Assembly: GCA_036272055.1 (NCBI GenBank) | Contig: DATAZL010000044.1 | Span: forward strand, 24,230-88,229 | Direction of reading: 5' to 3' | Length of the DNA stretch: 64,000 bases | Source of the DNA: DASZVB01 sp036272055 | GTDB lineage: Bacteria; Myxococcota_A; Polyangia; Polyangiales; Polyangiaceae | Part shown: piece by piece, positions 17,217 to 25,782 of the stretch | How the letters are laid out: every line of letters begins with the position of its first letter | Numbering within the stretch: position 1 is the stretch's first letter | Translations under genes and position numbers: made by a program | The notes under the pieces: generated by a model | Database searches by the model: none | What the model saw: only the letters and a program-made list of their open reading frames with translations | What the model was told of the DNA's origin: nothing

Positions 17217-17864
17217 CTAGAGATTGAAGAATTCCTCGATCAGACGACGCTTGGCCGGCTTTATTGTCAGCTGTGGCGAGGTCCCGACGACGATGTGAGC
17301 AGAAGGGACATTCTCGTTGAGGATCGTCGCACCCGCTGAAACGCTCACGTCGTCGCCGACGACGGAATTTCCGAGAATCGATGCTTTGCCGTATAGAACA
17401 ACACCCCGACCCAGTGTCGGCTTAAGACCCCGATCCGTTCCGATGGTGACGTCGTGGATCGCAACGAAGAAATCTCCGTACGTCGCCTTTCCGAGCAACA
17501 TGCCCACGGTATGCACGACGATGAAGTGGTCGGGCAGAATGGTATCGTACATACACATCATACCGTTCAACGCCTTGTTGAGCGAATAGAGTTTCGAAGC
17601 AGTCGCCAGATCACCATCACGCCACGCTTCGTTGGAAGCAAAGTACAGAAACGTCGCGTATTGATCTGAATGGACGTGATTGAAGAACGTCTCTCCGTTC
17701 GATCGGTACATCGGCAGCTTCACTGCATCGAAACAAGTCTTCAATCTCGCGAACGCGCGGCGCACGATGTCTTCGAGCGGCGTGGGCCTGCCATCGGGAA
17801 ACATGTTCCCGAGCTGACGCCCGAGATACTCCACCGCTTCGCGTTCCGTGATGGTCGACAGCAT
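17217..17864 (-). CDS. Serine acetyltransferase-like hexapeptide acyltransferase
   Basis: This 215-residue protein has an alpha-helical N-terminal half and a C-terminal hexapeptide beta helix, as in serine O-acetyltransferase. The segment IHDVTIGTDRGLKPTLGRGVV (with the catalytic-type His in AIHD) and the repeats SILGNSVVGDDVSVSAGATI are visible. In this context it more likely acetylates a sugar or sugar-linked amino acid than makes O-acetylserine. It lies six bases after the FkbM gene stop in the rfb unit. It has the low GC of the region. Confidence 0.78.
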   Translation of the reverse strand: MLSTITEREAVEYLGRQLGNMFPDGRPTPLEDIVRRAFARLKTCFDAVKLPMYRSNGETFFNHVHSDQYATFLYFASNEAWRDGDLATASKLYSLNKALNGMMCMYDTILPDHFIVVHTVGMLLGKATYGDFFVAIHDVTIGTDRGLKPTLGRGVVLYGKASILGNSVVGDDVSVSAGATILNENVPSAHIVVGTSPQLTIKPAKRRLIEEFFNL

Positions 17865-17870
17865 GGCGTT

Positions 17871-18938
17871 CTAGAGTCCGCTAGTCGGGTGATGCAGCTC
17901 CGGAGACTTGTGGATCAGGAGCTTCGGGCTCACGCCAGGAACGATCTTGAACAGGGGGTCGCTGAGCATTTCTGGACGCTTGGTCGCCAGAAGATTGAAC
18001 CCGTGCGGGGGTCCTTCGAGATACGTCGACGAGAGAGGAACCAGCTCGATCGGCTGGCCGTGCATGTCCACGTTGGCCTGAAAATCGCGCACGGCGTGGA
18101 TGACATATCCATTGTCCGCCAGGAGCTTCACTATCTCGGTGTTCTCGAGGCCGTTGGTCCAGTCCACGTAGCTGCGATGCACCTCGAACACGATGCAGGG
18201 AGCTTTTCCTGGTGGCCGTGCGAGCTGCTCCTTGGCGCCCCGCAAGACCTCGAGCTCTCCGCCCTCGATGTCGAGCATGATGAGGTCGAGTTGCTCGACC
18301 TTCTGACGCTTGAGATAAGTGTCGATCGACACGGAATTGTAGGTGGTTCCCTGATTTACGCTGGGAAACGCGAATGAGTCATCGCCGCTTAGGCCAAGCT
18401 CCGTTTCGTCGTTGCTCCAGAGCCCGAATTCCTGGACGACGATGTTGTCGAGCCGATTCAGCTGTGCATTCCGTCGCAGCATCTTCGCCTGGTCGGCGTT
18501 GAGCTCAAATGCGTGACAAACGCCGCCCCGGCCCGCGAGTTCACGCGCAATAGGGATCACTTGATCTCCGAAATACGCGCCGCCGACCAGCGCCTGACGC
18601 GACGTAGCCGCTAGGTAAACCAGCAGCTTCGTGGTCTGCGGCTCCCATACATGATCCGGCGTGACCGGCTCGGACATTACGAATTCGCGCGCAATCTTGG
18701 AGCGATAGTGGAACTCGTAGATCAGGCCGTTGCTGAGCACTTTTCGCAAAATCCCTACGTCTTGGTGCAAGGCGTCCACGATGGGCGCAGTCACCTCATC
18801 TCGAATGCTGTGATCCTTCTGATACTTCAGCGTCCGCTCGATGACCTTGCACTCCTCGATGAGGCGCCGGCGCAGTTTTGGATCAGTACCGATTTGGGCG
18901 AGTGCGGTTTCGAGGGGCGTGGTCACTTTGACTCCCAT
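17871..18938 (-). CDS. FkbM-family methyltransferase
   Basis: The 355-residue protein has a SAM-binding core starting at QALVGGAYFGDQVIP, the segment CHAFELNADQ, and the FkbM signature LDLIMLDIEGGELEVLRGA near residue 233. FkbM enzymes are SAM-dependent O-methyltransferases, often found in glycan clusters where they methylate sugar hydroxyls or chain ends. The N-terminal 80 residues are helical and unassigned. The start overlaps the end of the SDR gene by 16 bases, so the genes are coupled. Confidence 0.85.
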   Translation of the reverse strand: MGVKVTTPLETALAQIGTDPKLRRRLIEECKVIERTLKYQKDHSIRDEVTAPIVDALHQDVGILRKVLSNGLIYEFHYRSKIAREFVMSEPVTPDHVWEPQTTKLLVYLAATSRQALVGGAYFGDQVIPIARELAGRGGVCHAFELNADQAKMLRRNAQLNRLDNIVVQEFGLWSNDETELGLSGDDSFAFPSVNQGTTYNSVSIDTYLKRQKVEQLDLIMLDIEGGELEVLRGAKEQLARPPGKAPCIVFEVHRSYVDWTNGLENTEIVKLLADNGYVIHAVRDFQANVDMHGQPIELVPLSSTYLEGPPHGFNLLATKRPEMLSDPLFKIVPGVSPKLLIHKSPELHHPTSGL

Positions 18939-19777
18939 TCGTTGCGGTGAGCGCGAAAATCATCCACGAGTGGACGTATCGCGTCCACCACGGATCTTGC
19001 TTTGAAGTCGAACTCGTTCGCGATTTTTTCGACCGAGATCTCGGGGAATATGACTGCGGGCGCTGCGGGATTGACGCGAGTCGAGCAGCCCGTCACCTTC
19101 GCGAGCGCTGTCAGGATGCGTTCAGCACTTGTGTTTGTGCCGCTAGCAACATTGTATATCCGCTCTCGACCCGAGGATGCGATCCGTGGGAGCAAGTCGA
19201 CCACGTCTTCGATGCTCACGTAGTCCTTTGCGGAGCTCGGATTCGACTGAAGAGTGACGTGGCCCGCGATGGCATCGCGGATCACGCTCGAGAGAAAATT
19301 GTCCGCCGAATAGTCGCCCCCGTAGACGTTCGACAGCCTTGCCACCCGCATGGCCGGGCCGCTACTAAGACACAGCGACTCCCCGAGCATCTTCGACAAA
19401 TCGTAGAGATCATCTTCGACACTCGGGCAACCGATCAGCGGCGTCTCTTCCGTCGCCGTCGGCGTACGCTTGTAGACCCGCGTCGAAGACAGATAGAGAA
19501 CGGAGTCGTATTGTGCGTCTTCGAGTATAGTGAGCAATCGGCCGACGTGTGCCTTGACCGTGTCGAAGCGCCGCTGCCGCCAATCGGCGGTCAGGCCGAT
19601 GCAATAGATGACGTGCCCGAGGGGTCGTTTCAGCACGTCGTCGGTCCACTTCTCCGGCGAATAGTGGCTCACTGCTTTCTCGCGGAAACGCTGAACGAGA
19701 TGACTGCCGATGAACCCCGACGCACCGAGCACCGTGAAGTGCTGGCTGCCCACATTCTGGACCGACGGCTGGGTCAC
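18923..19777 (-). CDS. NAD-dependent epimerase/dehydratase family sugar reductase
   Basis: This 284-residue extended SDR has the nucleotide site GASGFIG (18-24), the catalytic Ser region YLSSTRVYKR and the YxxxK motif in YDLSKMLGE. It could reduce the C4 keto group of a deoxy sugar made by the dehydratase, epimerase and C-methyltransferase encoded in the same unit, giving the final CDP-sugar. That assignment is inference. Its ATG overlaps the stop of the RmlC-like gene as ATGA, and its end overlaps the FkbM gene. Confidence 0.85.
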   Translation of the reverse strand: MTQPSVQNVGSQHFTVLGASGFIGSHLVQRFREKAVSHYSPEKWTDDVLKRPLGHVIYCIGLTADWRQRRFDTVKAHVGRLLTILEDAQYDSVLYLSSTRVYKRTPTATEETPLIGCPSVEDDLYDLSKMLGESLCLSSGPAMRVARLSNVYGGDYSADNFLSSVIRDAIAGHVTLQSNPSSAKDYVSIEDVVDLLPRIASSGRERIYNVASGTNTSAERILTALAKVTGCSTRVNPAAPAVIFPEISVEKIANEFDFKARSVVDAIRPLVDDFRAHRNEWESK

Positions 19778-20304
19778 GAGACGTAGTCCGGGTAGGAGCG
19801 ATCACGTTCGGAAATTAATGGCTGCTCGCTGGGCCATTCGATGCCGAAAGCGGGGTCATTCCAGCGGACGCCTCGCGCGTGATCGGGCGCATACGGCGCC
19901 GATATCTTGTAGTCGACCACCGTATCGTCCGCGAGCGTTTGAAAGCCGTGTGCCACGCCGGCGGGAACGTAGAGCATACGACCATTTCGCTCCGTGAGCT
20001 CCACTGACGTCCACTTGCGGAAAGTCTTCGATGCGGGTCTCAAATCCACGACGACGTCGAGGATGGCGCCTCTCGATACGGAGACGACCTTCTCTTCCGC
20101 CCTCGGCGCTATCTGATAGTGCATCCCGCGGAGAGTGCCGCTGCGCGCGTTGTACGATACGCTGCACTGGGAGAGCGTACCGGCTAGCCCAAGCTGCGAC
20201 AGCTCGTCCGCGCACCAGGTACGCGCGAAAAAGCCGCGCTCGTCTTCTCGACGTTCCAGGTCGACGATCCAGACGCCAGGGATATCGGCTTTCGAGAAAA
20301 GCAT
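19774..20304 (-). CDS. RmlC-like dTDP/CDP-4-keto-6-deoxysugar 3,5-epimerase
   Basis: Starting at ATG 20304 this is 176 residues, the usual RmlC length (an in-frame TTG at 20313 is an alternative). It has the cupin pattern: DERGFFARTWC, the active-site segment GTLRGMHYQ, GAILDVVVDLR, and YVPAGVAHGFQ with the catalytic His. RmlC-family enzymes epimerise C3 and/or C5 of 4-keto-6-deoxy sugars. Because the upstream genes activate glucose as CDP-glucose, the substrate here is probably a CDP-sugar. No rmlA, rmlB or rmlD is present in the window. Confidence 0.88.
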   Translation of the reverse strand: MLFSKADIPGVWIVDLERREDERGFFARTWCADELSQLGLAGTLSQCSVSYNARSGTLRGMHYQIAPRAEEKVVSVSRGAILDVVVDLRPASKTFRKWTSVELTERNGRMLYVPAGVAHGFQTLADDTVVDYKISAPYAPDHARGVRWNDPAFGIEWPSEQPLISERDRSYPDYVS

Positions 20305-20319
20305 GAAGACCAAATCGCG

Positions 20320-21105
20320 CTAGTCGGCCCACGTCTTCCAGGGCGCCCGTCCCGATGCCCAGAGCTCATTCAAGAGCGTGTACTCCCGGAGCGTGTCCAT
20401 CGGCTGCCAGAACCCCTTATGCTCGAATGCTCCGAGCTCGCCGTCGCGGACGAGCCGCTGCATCGGTTCGCGCTCGAAACTCGTGCGCTGATCGTCGCCG
20501 ATGTAGTCCCAGATCCGTCGGCCATCGCACACGAAAAAGCCGCCGTTTATGAACCCCGAGCTCGCCTGAGGCTTCTCGTTGAAGTCGTGAACGGCATCGC
20601 CTTGCAGGCGAAGCTCGCCAAAGCGCCCTTGAGGCCGCACGGCGGTCACCGTGGCGATCTTGCCGTGTGCGCGGTGATGAGCCACGAGCGTGCGTATGTC
20701 GACGTCAGCGACGCCGTCCCCGTACGTGACGAGAAAGAGCTCATCACCTTCGACATACTTGCGTACCAGCCCTATCCGACCTCCGGTCATCGTCTCGAGA
20801 CCGGTCTCTGCCAGCGTGACGTTCCAGGTACGCTCGTTCCCGCCACTCAGGTACTCGATGTCTCCAGTGCCGAGCCCAACTCGCACATCACGCGTCATAG
20901 CGCGGTAGTTCAGGAAGAATTCCTTGATGACCCAGCCCTTGTAACCGAGGCAAAGAATGAAATCGTCGACGCCGAAGGAGGCGTACATCTTCATGATGTG
21001 CCACACGATCGGCATGTCGCCGATCGGCAGCATGGGCTTTGGTAGCAGCTCGTTCGCGTCGCGAATGCGCGTTCCGAGGCCGCCGCAGAGAATGACGGCC
21101 TTCAC
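20320..21105 (-). CDS. rfbF: Glucose-1-phosphate cytidylyltransferase
   Basis: The GTG at 21105 has a strong GGAGGT ribosome site and gives 261 residues, the family size. The nucleotidyltransferase signature AVILCGGLGTRIRDANELLPKP is replaced here in part as GLGTRIRDANELLPKPM, followed by MLPIGDMPIVWHIMK and FLVTYGDGVADVD. It makes CDP-glucose from CTP and glucose-1-phosphate, the first step toward CDP-deoxy sugars. The downstream product is used by the rfbG dehydratase encoded in the same unit. An ops-like core lies in its leader. Confidence 0.93.
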   Translation of the reverse strand: MKAVILCGGLGTRIRDANELLPKPMLPIGDMPIVWHIMKMYASFGVDDFILCLGYKGWVIKEFFLNYRAMTRDVRVGLGTGDIEYLSGGNERTWNVTLAETGLETMTGGRIGLVRKYVEGDELFLVTYGDGVADVDIRTLVAHHRAHGKIATVTAVRPQGRFGELRLQGDAVHDFNEKPQASSGFINGGFFVCDGRRIWDYIGDDQRTSFEREPMQRLVRDGELGAFEHKGFWQPMDTLREYTLLNELWASGRAPWKTWAD

Positions 21106-21127
21106 GTACACCTCCGCGTTCGCGCGG

Positions 21128-21135
21128 CTACCGCC
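21128..21135 (-). promoter_or_regulatory. ops-like element GGCGGTAG ahead of rfbF
   Basis: In the 106-base gap before rfbF the sense strand reads GGCGGTAGCCGCG, 22 bases ahead of the GTG start. It has the same eight-base ops core as the element before wzm. The position between two genes of a long polysaccharide unit is internal rather than at the promoter, which is less usual for RfaH control. Confidence 0.35.
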
Positions 21136-21211
21136 GACACAGGGACCATGCGGCGAACGATAGCATCCCGTCGGCGCTTGCCCAGGCGAAAATGGCGGAA
21201 AAGCTGCTGGA

Positions 21212-22177
21212 TTACCGTCGCCGCGCGACGATGGCGTTCTGCCACAGACGCTTCGAATCCGCGTAGAGGTACTCGCAAATGTCGAAGCGATCGGACCAGT
21301 TCTTTCGAACGTATGCTTCGGGAATACACGTCTCGCCGTAGTAGCTCGCTTCCAGTGCACCCGACGCGCCGCCCACTGGGCTGAAGCAGAACTCGCCGCG
21401 ATCGTAGCGAGCGAGCCAGTCCTCGGTTCCAACGAATGCGCGCAAGGAGTCTGGATGAGTTCCTTGTGTGTTTCCGTTCCGAGCGCGCTCGCATCGCTCG
21501 ATGTACTCCCGCTGCCAGGTCGTTGCGATCAGGATGCCGCCCGGCCGGAGCAATCGGTGAAACTCGTTCAACCATTTCTGGTGCACTTCTTCCGAGAGGT
21601 GCGAGAAGACCGAATAGAGATAGATGAGGTCGAAGCGACCTGCGGGGAGCTCGGACGGCGGCGACGACGGCACCTGCACGAACTGACAGACCTTGTTCGT
21701 CTCCCGAGAAACCCGGATCGCCTCGTCGAGGACGTCGGCGCCGTAAAGCTGGTTCGGGGGAACATCTCGCAGGAAAAAGCGGATTGTCCGCCCCCAGCCG
21801 CAGCCGAAATCCAGGACGTAACTGTCGGCGCCTATCGGGCGTCCGTGACGCGCCGCGAGCTCACGCCAGAGGCAGTACGCCTTCCACGCTTCACGCAGCG
21901 CGGGGTCTCCGGAACTACCGATATAGTTCTTCTGCAGTGTGGGATCCGGCATGGACGGCAGGAGCTTGCGGAGCGTGCCGCTGCTCCGGAGCCCGCGAGT
22001 GTTGAGTGCCAGCCAGGACTCGTCATCGACGTGCGAAAAGACGCTCCTGAGATCCACCGGGTCGCCACGTAGACTCGCGTAGCGCGCCTTCGCGACGGCG
22101 TATTCTTCAGCGATCTTCCATCGAGCGCGCCGTTCGATGGCGCGAGCGATTCTGGCTGGGGTGTACCTCGAGGTCAT
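21212..22177 (-). CDS. Class I SAM-dependent methyltransferase, copy 1
   Basis: The 321-residue protein has the SAM motif I VLDFGCGWGRTIRF near residue 119, then YGADV, DLIYLYSVFSHLSEE and LRPGGILIATTW, a standard class I layout. About 110 residues precede the core and share the block LPSMPDPTLQ with the paralog at 24597-25562. The target is likely a sugar hydroxyl in the polysaccharide. The two paralogs bracket the C-methyltransferase and CDP-glucose dehydratase genes. Confidence 0.85.
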   Translation of the reverse strand: MTSRYTPARIARAIERRARWKIAEEYAVAKARYASLRGDPVDLRSVFSHVDDESWLALNTRGLRSSGTLRKLLPSMPDPTLQKNYIGSSGDPALREAWKAYCLWRELAARHGRPIGADSYVLDFGCGWGRTIRFFLRDVPPNQLYGADVLDEAIRVSRETNKVCQFVQVPSSPPSELPAGRFDLIYLYSVFSHLSEEVHQKWLNEFHRLLRPGGILIATTWQREYIERCERARNGNTQGTHPDSLRAFVGTEDWLARYDRGEFCFSPVGGASGALEASYYGETCIPEAYVRKNWSDRFDICEYLYADSKRLWQNAIVARRR

Positions 22178-22218
22178 GCGCGCGGGAGCCTACTAAGTGG
22201 AGGGAATGCAGTCGACGT

Positions 22219-23457
22219 TTAGACGACCAAGACCTCCGGCACGGGAAGGACGAAGTGTCCGCCACGCCGACGGTATTCCGCCTGCTGACTGAGTATCTCG
22301 TCCTTGAAGTTCCAGGTGAGGAGGAGGACGTAGTCGGGCATCGCTTCGAGCAGGCGTTCGGGCGGGCATATCTCGAGGTGCGTGCCGGGGGTGAATTTGC
22401 CCTGCTTGTGCGGGCTTCGATCCACGACGAAATCGAGCTCGGCGCGGCCGAGGCCGAAGACGTTGAGGAGCGTGCTGCCTTTTGCAGAAGCGCCGTAGGC
22501 GGCGATGCGCTTGCCCGCAGCCTTGAGCTTCCCGAGTGTGGCGCGGAGTGAGTCGCGGAGGGCCCAGACGCGCGACGCGAAGTCGCGGTAGTAGCTCTCC
22601 CCGGTCATGCCGTTGGCCTTCTCCTCGGCGAGGAGGGCCTTCACGCGCGCGCTTGCTTCGGCGGATAGGGTCGCGGTCGGCGACGCGAAGATCCTGAGTG
22701 AACCGCCGTGGATCGCGAGCCGCTCGCAGTCGATGATCGACAGACCGTGGCGGCGGAAGAGCGCGTCGAGCGCGGTCAGCGAGAAGTAGCAGAGGTGCTC
22801 GTGATAGACGGTGTCGAACTCGAGGTGCTCGATCATGTCGCGCACGTAGGGCGCCTCGATGACGGCCACGCCGCCGGGCTTCAAGACGCTGGCGATGCCG
22901 CTCACGAAGCCGTTCAGATCTGCGACGTGGGCGAGCACGTTGTTGGCGTGAAAGACGTCCGCCTTGCGTCCCTCGGTCGCGAGGCGCTCCGCCAGCTCCG
23001 CGCCGAAGAACTCGGCGACGGTGGGAACGCCGCGCTCCGTCGCCTGGGCCGCGATGTTACGCGCCGGCTCGACACCGAGCACCGGTATGCCCGCCTCGAC
23101 GTAGTTCCGTAACAGATAGCCGTCGTTGCTCGCGGCCTCGACGACGAGGCTCGCCGGGCCGAGACCGCGCTCCTTCACCAGGCGCTTCGCGATGGTCGCG
23201 GCGTGCGCGAGCATGGTGTCGGAGAAGGACGAGAAGTAAACGTAGTTACGGAACAGCGTCTCGGGCGGCACCGTCTCGGTGATCTGGACGAGGGAGCACG
23301 TCGCGCAGAAGACGACGACGAGGGGGAACGACTCCTCTTTCTGATTCGATTCGCCGGCTTCGACGAGCGCGTTCGCGAGCGGCGTCACTCCCAGATCGAG
23401 GATCGTCCGGATCTCGTGCCCGCGGCACGCACGGCAGGTGAAGCTCTCGATCGTCAT
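22219..23457 (-). CDS. Sugar C-methyltransferase (TylCIII/NovU-like)
   Basis: The 412-residue protein has an N-terminal zinc site (Cys8, Cys11, Cys51, Cys54), a SAM-binding core with LVVEAASNDGYLL, the catalytic-region segment YHEHLCYFS, and a C-terminal domain with AYGASAKGSTLLN. This three-part layout is that of the C-3 or C-5 methyltransferases that make branched deoxy sugars on nucleotide-linked 4-keto intermediates. In this unit the donor would be a CDP-4-keto-6-deoxyhexose from RfbF and RfbG. Its start overlaps the rfbG stop as ATGA. Confidence 0.9.
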   Translation of the reverse strand: MTIESFTCRACRGHEIRTILDLGVTPLANALVEAGESNQKEESFPLVVVFCATCSLVQITETVPPETLFRNYVYFSSFSDTMLAHAATIAKRLVKERGLGPASLVVEAASNDGYLLRNYVEAGIPVLGVEPARNIAAQATERGVPTVAEFFGAELAERLATEGRKADVFHANNVLAHVADLNGFVSGIASVLKPGGVAVIEAPYVRDMIEHLEFDTVYHEHLCYFSLTALDALFRRHGLSIIDCERLAIHGGSLRIFASPTATLSAEASARVKALLAEEKANGMTGESYYRDFASRVWALRDSLRATLGKLKAAGKRIAAYGASAKGSTLLNVFGLGRAELDFVVDRSPHKQGKFTPGTHLEICPPERLLEAMPDYVLLLTWNFKDEILSQQAEYRRRGGHFVLPVPEVLVV

Positions 23458-24551
23458 TTCTGCTGACTCATGTAGTCGGTGATCTGGGCCCGGGTGAGCG
23501 CGCGCAGGGCATCTTTACCAGCGCCGTCGTGGTGAGCGCGATACCAGACGATGGTGCGGCGAATCGCCTCGTCGAAGCCCCACCTCGGGTGCCAGTCGAG
23601 GGTCGCCTTTGCCTTGGCTATCGAGAGGCTCAGGGCCGGCGCCTCGTGCGGTGCGGACGGATCGCTCCGGTCGTCCCAGCTTCCGCCGCCCCAGGTCGAG
23701 AGGACGATGTCCACGAGATCACGGACAGGACGACTCCCTTCGGGGTCTGGCCCGAAGTTCCATCCGCCTGCGAGCGCCGCGGCGTTCTCGTCCCTCGCGA
23801 GCCGCGCTCCGAGCTTCAGGTAGCCGCTCAGGGGCTCGAGGACGTGCTGCCAGGGCCGCGTCGAGGAAGGGTTCCGGACCGGCACCGGCTCGCCCACGCG
23901 GAGCGCACGCACGGCGTCGGGGACTATCCTGTCGCGCGCCCAGTCCCCTCCCCCGATGACGTTGCCGGCGCGCGCCGACGCGACGGCGATGCCGTGCTGC
24001 CCGAGACGTGACGGCGAGAAGAAGCTCCTCCGGTAGCTCGACACGAGGAGCTCGGTGGCGCCCTTGCTCATCGAGTAGACGTCGTGCCCGCCCATCGCGT
24101 CCTCTTCCGACAGGGCACGCAGACCGCCAGCGTTCTCGTAACACTTGTCGCTGGTGACGACGACGCACGCGAGGGAGCGACCGCTCTTCCTGATCGCTTC
24201 GAGCAGGTGAGCGGAGCCCATGACGTTCGTCGAGATCGTCTCGAGCGGATCTTCGTAGCTCCTTCGAACGAGGGGCTGCGCGGCGAGATGAAAGACGTAG
24301 TCGGGGCGCACGCGCTCGAGCGCGCCGGCCAGCGACGCGTAGTCGCGCACGTCGCCGCGCACGTCGTCGCAATCACCGGTGAGCCCGAGCACGTCGAAGA
24401 GCGCTGGCTCGGTATCCGGCGCGAGCGCGTACCCGTGCACCTCGGCGCCGAGCTGGCGTAACCAGGCGACGAGCCATGCGCCCTTGAAGCCGGTGTGCCC
24501 CGTCACGAGCACCCGTCGGCCTTCGTATGCCTCGGCTAGTTCGGTCTTCAT
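23454..24551 (-). CDS. rfbG: CDP-glucose 4,6-dehydratase
   Basis: This 365-residue extended SDR has the nucleotide site TGHTGFKG (17-24), TSDK (133-136) and the catalytic YxxxK (Tyr159, Lys163). GHTGFKGAWL, LVRRSY and NVIGGGDWARDRIVPD are characteristic of RfbG. It converts CDP-glucose to CDP-4-keto-6-deoxyglucose with an internal NAD hydride transfer. The product feeds the C-methyltransferase, epimerase and SDR of the same unit. No RfbH-type C3 dehydratase is seen, so a 3,6-dideoxy sugar is unlikely. Confidence 0.94.
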   Translation of the reverse strand: MKTELAEAYEGRRVLVTGHTGFKGAWLVAWLRQLGAEVHGYALAPDTEPALFDVLGLTGDCDDVRGDVRDYASLAGALERVRPDYVFHLAAQPLVRRSYEDPLETISTNVMGSAHLLEAIRKSGRSLACVVVTSDKCYENAGGLRALSEEDAMGGHDVYSMSKGATELLVSSYRRSFFSPSRLGQHGIAVASARAGNVIGGGDWARDRIVPDAVRALRVGEPVPVRNPSSTRPWQHVLEPLSGYLKLGARLARDENAAALAGGWNFGPDPEGSRPVRDLVDIVLSTWGGGSWDDRSDPSAPHEAPALSLSIAKAKATLDWHPRWGFDEAIRRTIVWYRAHHDGAGKDALRALTRAQITDYMSQQK

Positions 24552-24596
24552 GGCGTCGCGCAGGCTCTTCGCCCCATTCAGATGCGGCGCCTATGA

Positions 24597-25562
24597 CTAC
24601 CTTTCAGCCTTGTTCTGGGCCACGATGATGTCCTGGTAGACCCACGGGTGGCCCTGGATGTACTCGCGAATCTCGAATCGATCCGCCCACTTAGTGCGGG
24701 CATACGCTTCCGGGATGCAGGTTTCCCCGTAGACGGCGGCGTCCAGCATTTTCCCGCCGCCGGTCGGTGAATGACAGAACTCACCGCGGTCGTAGCGACC
24801 CTGCCATTCGGCCGTGCCCTTGAACGCGAGCAGCGCGCCCTCGTGCGCGTTCGCGACCTCTCCGGTGCGGCAGCGTTCGCAGTCCTCGATGTACGAGCGG
24901 GGCCACGTCGTCGTGACGAGCAGGCCGCCGGGCTTGAGCAGCCGATGAAACTCGCTCACCCAGGCGTCCGTCGTCTTCTCCGGCAGATGTGAGAAGACGG
25001 AGACCAGGTAGATGAGGTCGAAGCTACCCGAGGGCAACGACGTGGGCGGCTGCCCGTCGATGAGCGTGAACTGGCCCCAGCTGTTCGTCGCCTGGCAGAC
25101 CTGGATCGAGAACGGCATGACGTCCACGCCGTAGAGGTTGCCGGGCAGCACGTCGCGCATGAAGAAGCGCAGCACGCGCCCCCAGCCACACCCGAAGTCG
25201 AGCACCCGCGACTCGGGCCGGATCGGGACGTCGTACTTCTCGCAGAGGAGCTTGCACGCGCGATAGACGTGGAAGCCTTCGCGGAGAGCGCGGTCACCGG
25301 ATTTCCCGACCCAGCCGCGCTGGAGAGTCGGATCTGGCAAGCCGGGCAACAGCTCGCGCAGGAACGAGAACCGTCGATAGCCGACGGTGTTGAGCCAGAA
25401 CCACTGGTAGTCGCTGACCTGGCCGAACATCCGATGATGCTCGATCGGCTGCGACAGCTTCGCAGTCGTCCTCGCTGCAGCGAGGGCTGCCACCAGCCGG
25501 TCGATCCGCTTCGCGTCCCTGGCTGCGGTGACGGCACCTTCGATGCGCGACAGGACGCTCAC
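24597..25562 (-). CDS. Class I SAM-dependent methyltransferase, copy 2
   Basis: The 321-residue paralog of the protein at 21212-22177 is equally long and shares LNTVGYR, LLPGLPDPTLQ, VLDFGCGWGRVLRF, DLIYLVSVFSHL and CIPEAYARTKWADRF. It is likely a cytosolic sugar O-methyltransferase. It is the first gene of the long minus-strand rfb unit, and the 220-base gap upstream may hold the promoter. The remainder of the reaction is unknown. Confidence 0.85.
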   Translation of the reverse strand: MSVLSRIEGAVTAARDAKRIDRLVAALAAARTTAKLSQPIEHHRMFGQVSDYQWFWLNTVGYRRFSFLRELLPGLPDPTLQRGWVGKSGDRALREGFHVYRACKLLCEKYDVPIRPESRVLDFGCGWGRVLRFFMRDVLPGNLYGVDVMPFSIQVCQATNSWGQFTLIDGQPPTSLPSGSFDLIYLVSVFSHLPEKTTDAWVSEFHRLLKPGGLLVTTTWPRSYIEDCERCRTGEVANAHEGALLAFKGTAEWQGRYDRGEFCHSPTGGGKMLDAAVYGETCIPEAYARTKWADRFEIREYIQGHPWVYQDIIVAQNKAER

Positions 25563-25715
25563 CCGACGTCTCCCAGGGGGGCCTGGAGAGTGACGGCGAG
25601 ACGATGACGACGGCAGAATTTCTGCATTGGCGTGGTCTTCCTACGACCGCGTCCGCAACGCTGTCAAGGCGCCGACCGCGGCCGCCGCCGACGTCGATCA
25701 CGGCGGACAAAGCGC

Positions 25716-25754
25716 CACACCGCGGCGTGATCTTTCGATCGACGCCGCGGTGTG
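25716..25754 (-). terminator. Strong hairpin after the FG-GAP lipoprotein gene
   Basis: A perfect 12-base stem (25716-25727 with 25743-25754) continues through a one-base bulge into a GATC/GATC stem with a TTTC loop. It lies 28 bases after the lipoprotein stop, in the 220-base gap before the rfb unit. The T run that follows on the minus strand is short (CTTTG), so termination is likely but may need Rho. Confidence 0.55.
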
Positions 25755-25782
25755 CACCGCTCTCAACGAAACGTGGTGGGCC

